A stretch of 14,365 nt of DNA, taken from NCBI GenBank assembly GCA_937902525.1, contig CALEKV010000214.1, positions 1 through 14,365 on the forward strand. Direction: 5' to 3'. Position numbers and translations under genes: made by a program. The stretch comes from an uncultured Candidatus Saccharibacteria bacterium (GTDB taxonomy: Bacteria; Patescibacteriota; Saccharimonadia; Saccharimonadales; Saccharimonadaceae). The notes under the pieces are model-generated. The model was not told where the DNA came from. It was given only the letters and a program-made list of their open reading frames with translations, and made no database searches. Positions 7,392 to 13,653 of this stretch are shown here, piece after piece. Within the stretch, counting starts at the first letter, position 1, and each line of letters starts with the position of its first letter.

Positions 7392-8552
7392 ATGTATATT
7401 TCTATTTTGGGTAGGCAACCGGCGCTCGGCATGGCAGAGCTTGAACGCATGCATGGCGCAAAAAATGTTAAATGGTTCAGCAACGAGTCAGCCGTCGTTG
7501 ATGTTACCAACTTTGACTTTGAGCGTTTAGGCGGCAGCTTGAAAGCTGGCAGAGTTATTATGCACGTAAACGGCAACTGGCGCGATGCTAGCAATGCTAT
7601 TATTGAACACTATTTAGCAGCCTGGGGTACCGCTAGCCATAAAATTACCTTTGGCATTAGCACTTACGGATTCAAGGCCACCAACCGCGATATCCAAAAA
7701 ACCGGTATTGTGTTAAAACAAAAACTTAAAATTAATGGCACATCCTTACGCCTTATTCCAAACGACTTCCCCGCTCTTAATACCGCCACCTCACACCATA
7801 ACAAGCTTGGGCTTGCACCAAACAAGGTAGAAGTTTTGGCTGTCCGTGCCGGCAATGGGGCTATCATCGTGGCCGAAAGCGTTGGTGCGCAAAATATCAC
7901 CAGCTTTGCCGCTCGCGACCAAGCCCGTCCCCACACCGACGCTTTTGTTGGCATGCTCCCGCCAAAACTCGCGCGCATGATGATTAACATCAGCGGCGCC
8001 AAAATCGGCACCCTACTTGATCCATTTTGTGGCACTGGTGTAGTCTTACAAGAAGCTTTAATTGATGGTTTTACCGCTTACGGCACCGATTTAAGTGACA
8101 AGATGGTAGATTACACTACCAAAAACTTAGCCTGGTTTATTGATAAAAAACACCCCGCCGGCACCGTCGGCACAATTAGCCAGGGCGATGCCATGACATA
8201 TGTGTGGAATCATCCCATTAATACCGTAGTGAGCGAAGCCTACCTTGGTCAACCATTCAGCGCACCGCCACGCCCCGAAAAACTTACCGAAGTCCGCGGC
8301 AACTGCAACCATATCATCAGCAGTTTTTTACGCAACATTGCGCCACAGCTCAAAAAAGGCACACCACTTTGCTTGGCCATACCCGCCTGGCGCGGAAAAG
8401 ATGGCGCCTTTACTCACCTTCCCCTCATTGGCAACTTAGGCACACTCGGCTATGAGCGCGTTGTGCTTAAGAATACAAAAAACGACGAGCTATTATATTA
8501 CCGCGAAACTCAAGTGGTAGCCCGCGAGCTACTTGTACTGATTAAAAAATAG
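7392..8552 (+). CDS. Trm11/TrmG10-like RNA methyltransferase with THUMP-like N-terminus
   Basis: The protein has 386 residues from the ATG at 7392; longer starts would run through the divergent promoter. Residues about 50-165 look like a THUMP-type RNA-binding region. The linker ARDQARPHTDAFVGMLPPKL (174-193) with MMINIS matches the pattern RD..RP......GM.PPKLA..MIN of the Trm11/TrmG10 family, which methylates the N2 of guanosine 10 in tRNA. SAM motif I is LLDPFCGTGVVLQEAL (208-223), followed by YGTDLSDKMV (230-239). The family's D-P-P-Y catalytic motif is replaced by SEAYLGQP (281-288) after NTVV, so activity or target may differ. It is the only gene of its transcript before rpmA, which has its own promoter. 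RNA methyltransferase is well supported; the exact target is inferred. Confidence 0.82.
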   Translation: MYISILGRQPALGMAELERMHGAKNVKWFSNESAVVDVTNFDFERLGGSLKAGRVIMHVNGNWRDASNAIIEHYLAAWGTASHKITFGISTYGFKATNRDIQKTGIVLKQKLKINGTSLRLIPNDFPALNTATSHHNKLGLAPNKVEVLAVRAGNGAIIVAESVGAQNITSFAARDQARPHTDAFVGMLPPKLARMMINISGAKIGTLLDPFCGTGVVLQEALIDGFTAYGTDLSDKMVDYTTKNLAWFIDKKHPAGTVGTISQGDAMTYVWNHPINTVVSEAYLGQPFSAPPRPEKLTEVRGNCNHIISSFLRNIAPQLKKGTPLCLAIPAWRGKDGAFTHLPLIGNLGTLGYERVVLKNTKNDELLYYRETQVVARELLVLIKK

Positions 8553-8559
8553 CTAGGGG

Positions 8560-8588
8560 TTGACACCTCAGTAGTAAAAGCGTACAAT
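8560..8588 (+). promoter_or_regulatory. Consensus sigma70-type promoter of rpmA
   Basis: TTGACA (8560-8565), 17 bases, then TACAAT (8583-8588): a perfect -35, optimal spacing and 5/6 match in the -10. It begins eight bases after the stop of the methyltransferase gene. The predicted transcript starts near 8595, giving a leader of about 29 bases that contains the ribosome site. This is the best promoter in the window, as expected for a ribosomal protein gene. Confidence 0.88.
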
Positions 8589-8612
8589 TAAACGGATTAT
8601 TTTGTTAGTTTA

Positions 8613-8618
8613 AAGGAG
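8613..8618 (+). promoter_or_regulatory. Shine-Dalgarno site of rpmA
   Basis: AAGGAG five bases before the ATG at 8624. It fixes the start of L27 and contrasts with genes in this window whose ATG sits directly after a -10 box. Confidence 0.85.
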
Positions 8619-8623
8619 CCCAA

Positions 8624-8896
8624 ATGTCACACGTTAAAGCAGGTGGTTCAAGTAAGAACATTCACAACAATGCCGGCGCCCGCCTTGGCGTCAAGCGTTT
8701 TGGTGGCCAAAAAGTCAATGCTGGTGAGGTTTTAGTCCGCCAAACCGGCGCAACCAAACTAGCTGGCCCAGGCACATACATGAGCCGTAACTTCACCATC
8801 CACGCAGCACAAGCAGGCACAGTTGCCTTCAACAAAATCAAGAAAGGCCTCTTCACCGGCAAAACAACTCGTCGCACGCAAGTTGTTGTTGAATAA
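8624..8896 (+). CDS. rpmA: 50S ribosomal protein L27
   Basis: This 90-residue protein starts MSHVKAGGSSKN and continues ARLGVKRFGGQKVNAGEVLVRQTG, the diagnostic L27 core. The flexible N-terminus reaches towards the peptidyl-transferase centre and the globular part binds 23S rRNA. The usual start is MAHKKAGGS; here Ser2 and Val4 differ, and there is no Firmicutes-type N-terminal extension needing protease cleavage. The C-terminal part (GPGTYMSRNFTIHAAQAGTV, then a Lys/Arg-rich end) diverges from Proteobacteria in the way I associate with Patescibacteria. In most bacteria rplU (L21) lies directly upstream; here an RNA methyltransferase gene does, so L27 is transcribed alone from its own promoter and ended by a hairpin. 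Confidence 0.97.
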   Translation: MSHVKAGGSSKNIHNNAGARLGVKRFGGQKVNAGEVLVRQTGATKLAGPGTYMSRNFTIHAAQAGTVAFNKIKKGLFTGKTTRRTQVVVE

Positions 8897-8907
8897 AATA
8901 TAACAGA

Positions 8908-8946
8908 TATAAAAAATACAACTCATCCCGAGCTGTATTTTTTATA
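8908..8946. terminator. Hairpin terminator after rpmA
   Basis: Perfect 13-bp inverted repeat TATAAAAAATACA (8908-8920) and TGTATTTTTTATA (8934-8946), extended by CTC/GAG around a five-base loop after one mismatch. The T-run in the 3' arm and A-run in the 5' arm allow action in both directions, so it could also end transcripts of the minus-strand gene coming from 9537. Confidence 0.8.
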
Positions 8947-8976
8947 AGCGCTAGATTAATTACTGTACCACACCGC

Positions 8977-9054
8977 TTAGCCACCCGCACGAATCTCTGG
9001 ATGTCCAAGTGAAGGATCCCGATTAGCAAGCTGCCCATTAATCTCTGCAACGGT
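8977..9054 (-). other. Coding-like in-frame tail behind the stop of the disordered protein gene
   Basis: Directly after the TAA at 9057-9055 the same minus-strand frame stays open for 25 codons to a second TAA at 8979-8977. It reads TVAEINGQLANRDPSLGH, then PEIRAGG, a polar composition that fits the protein upstream. This suggests that the gene was once, or in relatives still is, 186 residues long, with the first TAA being a nonsense change, a sequencing error or a read-through point. Chance is possible because 25 codons is short. Confidence 0.45.
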
Positions 9055-9537
9055 TTAGTTCGGGTCTTTATATCCGCTGTCACCATCGAAACCTGGGACG
9101 CTGGTAATAAGATCAGGCTGCACTACCCCGCTTGCCACTTCACCGATAACCGGCTGGTGTGTGGGCACTCCAGTAATCATGTCAGCTGCTGGTGGAACTT
9201 CTGACCGAATACCAGGTTCACCACCAGTCGCAGCTTCGTCAAGACTATAACCCGACTCACCAATACGGAGTGGTACAGCGTGTGCAGAATCAATTGGCTG
9301 CGGTTTTACTCCGCCATCTGGTTCAAAGGCACCTACGACCAAACCATTTTTATCCTTGCGCGGGAGAACAGTCACAGGGATAATATACGTATCAGTTGGC
9401 TTAAAACTTTCGGTGTCGACGACTTGCGGCGATGCGGCGCCACGCCTAGCTAGATCGCCAACGGCAGCCCTTACACGCGCCAGTAAACTTTCACGCTTTT
9501 CGTTTTCGCTATTTTTAGGACCATGTTCTTTTGACAT
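9055..9537 (-). CDS. Hypothetical disordered protein with degenerate repeats
   Basis: I do not recognise this 160-residue protein. It begins with a charged segment containing a likely amphipathic helix (RESLLARVRAAVGDLARRG, 15-33) and continues as Pro/Gly/Val-rich, mostly disordered sequence without signal peptide, membrane helix or cysteine. Degenerate repeats are visible: GESGY (93-97) with GDSGY (152-156), and DMITGVP (119-125) with DLITSVPG (142-149). A cytoplasmic scaffold or adaptor is possible but not shown. It has its own TTGACA-type promoter and an AAGGA ribosome site (9551-9547) nine bases before the ATG, so it is probably well expressed. The upstream neighbour is a stand-alone response regulator. 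The frame continues beyond the stop as a coding-like tail to 8977, so the C-terminus may be truncated. Confidence 0.68.
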   Translation of the reverse strand: MSKEHGPKNSENEKRESLLARVRAAVGDLARRGAASPQVVDTESFKPTDTYIIPVTVLPRKDKNGLVVGAFEPDGGVKPQPIDSAHAVPLRIGESGYSLDEAATGGEPGIRSEVPPAADMITGVPTHQPVIGEVASGVVQPDLITSVPGFDGDSGYKDPN

Positions 9538-9574
9538 TTTTATTTTTCCTTACTATTTTTTTGTACCTAAATAT

Positions 9575-9603
9575 AGATTAGCAGATTGCCGCTAAATTGT
9601 CAA
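9575..9603 (-). promoter_or_regulatory. Probable promoter of the disordered protein gene
   Basis: Minus strand TTGACA (9603-9598), 17 bases, TAATCT (9580-9575). The -35 is perfect and the -10 weak; a better TATATT at 9575-9570 has too long a spacer (22). The predicted start near 9568 leaves a leader of about 30 bases containing AAGGA. A small inverted repeat TTAGC/GCTAA (9578-9582, 9591-9595) lies within the spacer and -10. Confidence 0.5.
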
Positions 9604-9631
9604 TACCCTTATGCTAAAGTTGTACAAATAA

Positions 9632-10042
9632 CTAGTATTGCGTCGAGGGGTTTTGCGGGGTGATTTCTACACCCAAGTGGTGGCGGATACGCTCTACCAC
9701 ATCGCTAATAACCACTTGCGACTTAACCAGGTAATCGTCTACGCCAAGCTGTTCGGCGCGTTCTTTGTCTTTTGGCTGGCTGAGAGCTGTTAGCATGACA
9801 ATGCGGATGTTGCCGGTTTCCGGGGTGTTCCGTAAAATATCCAACACATCAAAACCACTGATTTTTGGCATCATGGCATCTAGCAAAATAAGGCCAGGCT
9901 TATACTCTAAAGCAGCGCTGAGGGCGTTTTCACCATCGGCGACGTGCTTGATTTCAAAACCCTCTAGCTCAAGGCGCGACCGGTAAACGCTAGCCAGCGC
10001 TTCATCGTCTTCTACCAACAATATTCTCTTTTTTTCGTCCAT
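9632..10042 (-). CDS. Stand-alone response regulator
   Basis: The 136-residue protein is a complete CheY-like receiver: acidic pocket Glu11-Asp12-Asp13 in LLVEDDEAL, phospho-acceptor Asp55 in LILLDAMMPKISGFD, Thr85 in MLTAL and Lys107 in YLVKSQ. A short polar tail (VEITPQNPSTQY) follows; there is no output domain. Sequence outside the motifs differs from the receiver at 2639-3007, so this is not a recent duplicate. No histidine kinase lies next to it; the sensor-less kinase elsewhere in the window or a distant one could be the partner. It has its own TATAAT eight bases before the ATG and no ribosome site, suggesting a leaderless mRNA. Upstream lies the S41 protease gene, 41 bases away. Confidence 0.88.
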   Translation of the reverse strand: MDEKKRILLVEDDEALASVYRSRLELEGFEIKHVADGENALSAALEYKPGLILLDAMMPKISGFDVLDILRNTPETGNIRIVMLTALSQPKDKERAEQLGVDDYLVKSQVVISDVVERIRHHLGVEITPQNPSTQY

Positions 10043-10050
10043 ATAACCTG

Positions 10051-10080
10051 ATTATACCCCTTATTTAAATGTAAACACAA
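10051..10080 (-). promoter_or_regulatory. Promoter of the stand-alone response regulator
   Basis: Minus strand TTGTGT (10080-10075), 18 bases, then a perfect TATAAT (10056-10051). The -10 ends eight bases before the ATG at 10042, so the transcript should begin at or within about two bases of the start codon. Confidence 0.6.
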
Positions 10081-10083
10081 GCC

Positions 10084-11307
10084 TTACTGATTGATTTGCT
10101 CGAGTGCGGCGCTTAACTGTGGGTCGCGGCCAGCATCAAAATCAGCAGCGGTCATATCAACAATCTTGTCGGGTGTTATACCCTCTTTATTGATGTTTTT
10201 ACCCTTTGGCGTATACCATCTGGCCACCGTCACCTTTAAAGTCCGGCCGTCATTAAGGTTAATAACTTGTTGCACCGAACCCTTGCCAAACGTTTTTTCA
10301 CCCAACAATGTAGCTGCGTCATATTCTTGCAAGGCACCAGCCACGATTTCACTGGCGCTAGCCGTGCCACCGTTAACCAATACCAACGTTTTCATACCTT
10401 GTAACGGAGCACTGCCACTAGAGCGATTGGTGTCAACAATTTTTTCACCTTGGCGCTCGGTAAAGATTATTTGATCCTTAAGCCAGAGTCCGGCCACGTC
10501 ACGACCAGCGTTGGCGTAACCGCCGCCATTATCGCGTAAGTCCAAGATCACTGCTCTAATATTTTGTGCCTTAAGCTGCAAGGCGGCTTGGCGCGCTTTT
10601 TCGGCAGTATCAGTATCGAAACGAGTGATTGTCATAACACCTACACCATCCCGCACCTCTGATCGCACACTTGGGTCGTTGATCTCGGCGCGCGTAATGG
10701 TAAAGTCTTTAACCTCTTGGTTGCGCTCGATAGTCACTTTAACTGAAGTGCCTGATTGACCGCGTACCTTAGTGACAATTTGTTCTGAAGTCTGGTCTTT
10801 CATGCTTTCATCGTTGACCGCCAAAATAATATCGCCTGCTTTTAACCCAGCTTGCTCGGCTGGTGAGCTTGGTATGGTACGGATGATAACCGTTTGGCCA
10901 GAACGCACCCCCAATGCGGCGCCAATGCCGCTGACGTGTCCAGAAAGGTCGTTGTTAAACTCTTCGGATTCCTGCCGGTCCATAAACACAGTGTAACGGT
11001 CCCCCGCCGCTGCCACCAGCCCGCGGCTAGCACCATCAATCAACTTTTGCGTGTCTAAATCGCCATCATAATTTGCTTTTAGCAGCCGGTAAGTGGACTG
11101 AACGGATGACAAATCGATTGACTCAGTGGTTGACCTAACCCCCCTAAGCGATGCCAGTATGTAATCAGAATTATTACCGACAACATACCCCGCTACGCCC
11201 ATGACGGCCAAACAGACGACAAAGACCGGGCGACTGATGCCGCGGCGCGTTTTATACGTAACCGGCACAACCTGTCCCGGATCTCCCCCTTGCATTTGAT
11301 ACGACAC
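10084..11307 (-). CDS. S41 family C-terminal processing protease with PDZ domain
   Basis: From a GTG at 11307 the protein has 407 residues: cytoplasmic basic N-terminus, one transmembrane segment (27-44, PVFVVCLAVMGVAGYVVG), a helical region, a PDZ domain (about 125-205, with AEQAGLKAGDIILAVND) and an S41 catalytic domain (about 222-385). Ser317 in GGTASASE and Lys342 in TFGKGSVQ are the expected Ser-Lys dyad, 25 residues apart as in plant D1 processing protease; Gln346 follows. CtpA/Prc-type enzymes cut extracytoplasmic proteins at or from their C-terminus, with the PDZ domain sensing the tail. Start choice: the ATG at 11352 lies upstream of the -10 box and in a hairpin, so it is unlikely; the GTG has GGGGG six bases before it; an ATG at 11295 is also possible. 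It lies directly downstream of the secreted CHAP hydrolase. Confidence 0.9.
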   Translation of the reverse strand: MSYQMQGGDPGQVVPVTYKTRRGISRPVFVVCLAVMGVAGYVVGNNSDYILASLRGVRSTTESIDLSSVQSTYRLLKANYDGDLDTQKLIDGASRGLVAAAGDRYTVFMDRQESEEFNNDLSGHVSGIGAALGVRSGQTVIIRTIPSSPAEQAGLKAGDIILAVNDESMKDQTSEQIVTKVRGQSGTSVKVTIERNQEVKDFTITRAEINDPSVRSEVRDGVGVMTITRFDTDTAEKARQAALQLKAQNIRAVILDLRDNGGGYANAGRDVAGLWLKDQIIFTERQGEKIVDTNRSSGSAPLQGMKTLVLVNGGTASASEIVAGALQEYDAATLLGEKTFGKGSVQQVINLNDGRTLKVTVARWYTPKGKNINKEGITPDKIVDMTAADFDAGRDPQLSAALEQINQ

Positions 11308-11338
11308 GCTTAACCCCCACTTTTTTACTGTTATATAA

Positions 11339-11368
11339 ATTATACCGCACATAGCAGTGATGTGCGGT
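11339..11368 (-). promoter_or_regulatory. -10 box of the S41 protease gene overlapped by a hairpin
   Basis: A perfect TATAAT lies at 11344-11339 on the minus strand. It overlaps one base of an inverted repeat with 8-bp arms, ACCGCACA (11344-11351) and TGTGCGGT (11361-11368), around a nine-base loop. In plus-strand sense the hairpin is followed by GTTTTTT, like an intrinsic terminator; in minus-strand sense it is followed by ATAATTTAT, a weak U-tract after the CHAP gene. No good -35 is seen. It may be a terminator, an operator, or both. Confidence 0.5.
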
Positions 11369-11399
11369 GTTTTTTACACTTTTGCTTAATTAAAACCGG

Positions 11400-12614
11400 C
11401 TAAAAATAGATAAACCACTGGTAAGTGCCGGCTGGCACAATCATGCGGCTAAAGTGGCCCCAGCCTGAACCGCCAGCATTGTAATAGTTATATTGCGACA
11501 CCGTTAGAGTGCCGTCACCATTTACGCTATCCACCCAAACGATGTGACCATACTGACCGCCATAAATCACGCCAGCCGAGCCTGCGCGAGGCGTCCGACT
11601 GACCGTATAACCGGCATTTTGTCCGTTCGCGACCCAGTCGTTAGCATTACCCCAGTTTAAGGGGACATAGCCGCGTTCTTGGCCGACGCGCCACGCCACA
11701 TAGCTAACACACTGTCTGCAGCCATAACCGTAACCGTCCGTACCCGCACCATCTGCACCGCCATAGCTCCATGCATTGGCGTCAATGTAACAGTTATTGC
11801 TGTTCCATGGGTAGCCCCCAGAACTTCCCGGAATAACCGTTGCAGTGCGTCCACCACCTGCGGCGCGGATAGCGGCTTCGATAGCCGCCTGTTGCTGCTG
11901 CATCGCCTGCAGTTGCTTCGCCTGACGGTCGCTCACTAAGGAATTATAGGCATTTTGATCATTCTGAGTTTTAGCAATCAAGTCAGCCTTTTCGGCCTCT
12001 TTTTGTTGCAAAGTATCTTGGGATTTTTGTAAATCTACTAATACCCGCTCTTGATCGACCTTAGCGACTTCGAGCTCATCTTTTTGTTTATTAATAGTAT
12101 CTACCGTGTCAGTTAGCTGGCTACTCAAGCTGCTACGCTGTTCTTGCTTGTCAACGTAATCGGCGATGTTGTCACTACCGGCCAACATTTCAATTGGGGT
12201 GATTTTGTCAGCCTCGTACATTTCGGCCAAGATGTCGCCCAATAAATCTTTATTGTGGCTGATTGCGTCCTGTTTTTGCTGGATTTGTACTTTCAGCTGC
12301 TCTAGCTTGGCTTGGCTAATTTGGATTTGAGCCTTTATAGTATCGGTCTGTACGTTAAGAGCTGTTAATTCACCCTGCAAAGTTCGTACTTGATCACCAA
12401 GTGCGTTAGCCTGAACCTGATATTGGTCTATTTCTGATTGGAGAGCTTTGATTTGATCGTCATACTGATCAGCATAAGCCCTTTGTTGTTGCAAGCCAAA
12501 CGGTGGCACAATCGCCATCGCCACGGCAGCAGCAATCGCCACAGACTTTGTGGCTAACCCTCTGGCCGAAACTGGTGTGGTGGACCGTCGTTTCATTCGT
12601 ATGAATCTTACCAT
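11400..12614 (-). CDS. Secreted coiled-coil CHAP peptidoglycan hydrolase, PcsB-like
   Basis: From the ATG at 12614 (GGAG eight bases upstream) the protein has 404 residues. It has a signal peptide with basic n-region, hydrophobic core at 23-40 and a cleavage site after AYA (48). A long coiled coil (about 49-248, rich in Gln, Lys, Glu) contains a break around 120-160. A short Gly/Ser linker leads to a C-terminal CHAP domain (about 268-404). Catalytic residues are Cys302 in CRQCVSYVAW, His357 in QYGHIVWV and probably Asn376 in SQYNYY. The architecture is that of PcsB and SagA, cysteine amidases or endopeptidases of peptidoglycan. In pneumococcus PcsB is controlled by FtsEX; here the gene directly follows ftsE and ftsX, supporting the same role in daughter-cell separation. 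The extra cysteines near the active site (275, 299) could form a disulfide. Confidence 0.93.
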   Translation of the reverse strand: MVRFIRMKRRSTTPVSARGLATKSVAIAAAVAMAIVPPFGLQQQRAYADQYDDQIKALQSEIDQYQVQANALGDQVRTLQGELTALNVQTDTIKAQIQISQAKLEQLKVQIQQKQDAISHNKDLLGDILAEMYEADKITPIEMLAGSDNIADYVDKQEQRSSLSSQLTDTVDTINKQKDELEVAKVDQERVLVDLQKSQDTLQQKEAEKADLIAKTQNDQNAYNSLVSDRQAKQLQAMQQQQAAIEAAIRAAGGGRTATVIPGSSGGYPWNSNNCYIDANAWSYGGADGAGTDGYGYGCRQCVSYVAWRVGQERGYVPLNWGNANDWVANGQNAGYTVSRTPRAGSAGVIYGGQYGHIVWVDSVNGDGTLTVSQYNYYNAGGSGWGHFSRMIVPAGTYQWFIYF

Positions 12615-12643
12615 AAGCAATACTCCAATGTCAATAAAATTGT

Positions 12644-12649
12644 ATTATA
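12644..12649 (-). promoter_or_regulatory. -10 box before the CHAP hydrolase gene
   Basis: A perfect TATAAT on the minus strand in the 49-base gap after ftsX. A start near 12637 would give a 23-base leader including the GGAG ribosome site. No matching -35 is seen (AAGATT at the expected place), so the gene could be read from this box, from the ftsE promoter, or both. Confidence 0.45.
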
Positions 12650-12663
12650 TTTCACACTTAAAA

Positions 12664-13653
12664 TTAAATCTTAAGATAACGACGCGTCGCTAATAACGAC
12701 GACACTGCCCCAATTAGCGCGCCCAGCATGACCATACCCACAAGCATTAACGGAAGATATGTTGTAATAAAATCAGCAGTCCCTTGTATGGCAATGCCTG
12801 CCGCTGCCAAGCTTGGCCTTGCCAGCTGCAGCATAATGTACCCAAGGACAGTTGCAATCACGCCGGCGACAATGCCATAAACCATAGCCTCAACCACGAA
12901 TGGCCCCCTAATAAAGCCCTTATTAGCGCCAATTAGTTTCATCATTTCAATTTCATCGCGACGGTTAAAAATCGCCATGCGGATAGTGTTAAAGATGATC
13001 AGTGTACTTATGGCCACAAACAATACGCTAGCCCCAATGCCGAGTTTTTGCGCAAAATCAATGGAACTAGCCAAGGTTTTGATAACCTTGCGGCGATCAC
13101 CCGAAAACGACGGTGGCGCTTCGGAGTTTAAATATTGCTTCAAGCCTTCATCAGACTTGGTGAATTCTTCTAGCTGGCTAGTATCGTTAATATTTTTAAG
13201 CGATACCCTAATTGTGGCGTTAAACTTATTGTTGGATGTATTAAGGGCTTCGAGCGCCTTTGGCTTATCTTTGTTGTCTTCGGCAAATTGCGCCCTAACC
13301 TGTGATGAGTTGTTATACGACACATCTTTCACACTCGACAAGTCTTTCAACCGGCTGACAATTTTTTCAGCTTCTGCGTCGGGCGTGTCGCGCTTTAAAT
13401 AAATCGACATTTCGATTTTATCCTGCAATATAGCGGTCGTATCTATTAAAATCTGCCTGGAAACAACAGAAAAAGCGATAATAATCAACGTGATAGACAT
13501 CACTACCGTGGCTGCTACCGTTAGCCAGGCGTTACGGCTAAAATTATTAATACCATAACGAACCATGCGCAAAAACGTTAGCCACTGCCGACGTGCACGC
13601 TTACTTTGCGCCAACGCCTTGGTATTTTGCTTTACTTTTGCCTTATTTGCCAT
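12664..13653 (-). CDS. ftsX: Cell division permease-like protein FtsX
   Basis: The protein has 329 residues from the ATG at 13653: basic cytoplasmic N-terminus (1-42), transmembrane helix 1 (43-66), a large extracytoplasmic domain (about 67-200), helix 2 (204-226), cytoplasmic loop NRRDEIEMMKLIGANKGFIR (230-249), helix 3 (252-276) and helix 4 (299-322). This is the FtsX topology, and the loop is the typical FtsE-contacting sequence. FtsX passes the ATPase cycle of FtsE to hydrolases outside the cell, such as PcsB. Start choice: GGGGAG lies eight bases before the ATG; the GTG at 13662 would leave no space after that site. The gene overlaps the end of ftsE by 11 bases, and the CHAP gene follows 49 bases later. 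Confidence 0.95.
   Translation of the reverse strand: MANKAKVKQNTKALAQSKRARRQWLTFLRMVRYGINNFSRNAWLTVAATVVMSITLIIIAFSVVSRQILIDTTAILQDKIEMSIYLKRDTPDAEAEKIVSRLKDLSSVKDVSYNNSSQVRAQFAEDNKDKPKALEALNTSNNKFNATIRVSLKNINDTSQLEEFTKSDEGLKQYLNSEAPPSFSGDRRKVIKTLASSIDFAQKLGIGASVLFVAISTLIIFNTIRMAIFNRRDEIEMMKLIGANKGFIRGPFVVEAMVYGIVAGVIATVLGYIMLQLARPSLAAAGIAIQGTADFITTYLPLMLVGMVMLGALIGAVSSLLATRRYLKI

Noticed and set aside
7367..7594. N-terminal extension of the flippase-like protein by 76 residues
   Set aside because: The frame is open, but this part is antisense to the Trm11-like gene, crosses the palindromic promoter and reads as low-quality protein. The ATG at 7366 directly precedes a basic segment and a membrane helix.
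8853..9086. 77-residue open frame on the minus strand behind rpmA
   Set aside because: It runs through the hairpin terminator and antisense of rpmA and has no ribosome site. The other frame with the in-frame tail is a better explanation for the region.
2639..10042. The two stand-alone receivers as a recent duplication
   Set aside because: They share only the general receiver motifs; flanking sequence, length and tail differ, so they are separate family members.
12629..12634. TTGACA on the minus strand before the CHAP gene
   Set aside because: A matching -10 would fall inside the coding region downstream of the ATG, so it is probably chance; TATAAT at 12649-12644 fits better.
12977..13402. 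141-residue open frame on the plus strand
   Set aside because: It is a mirror of ftsX, whose topology and motifs are clear; no ribosome site or promoter was seen.
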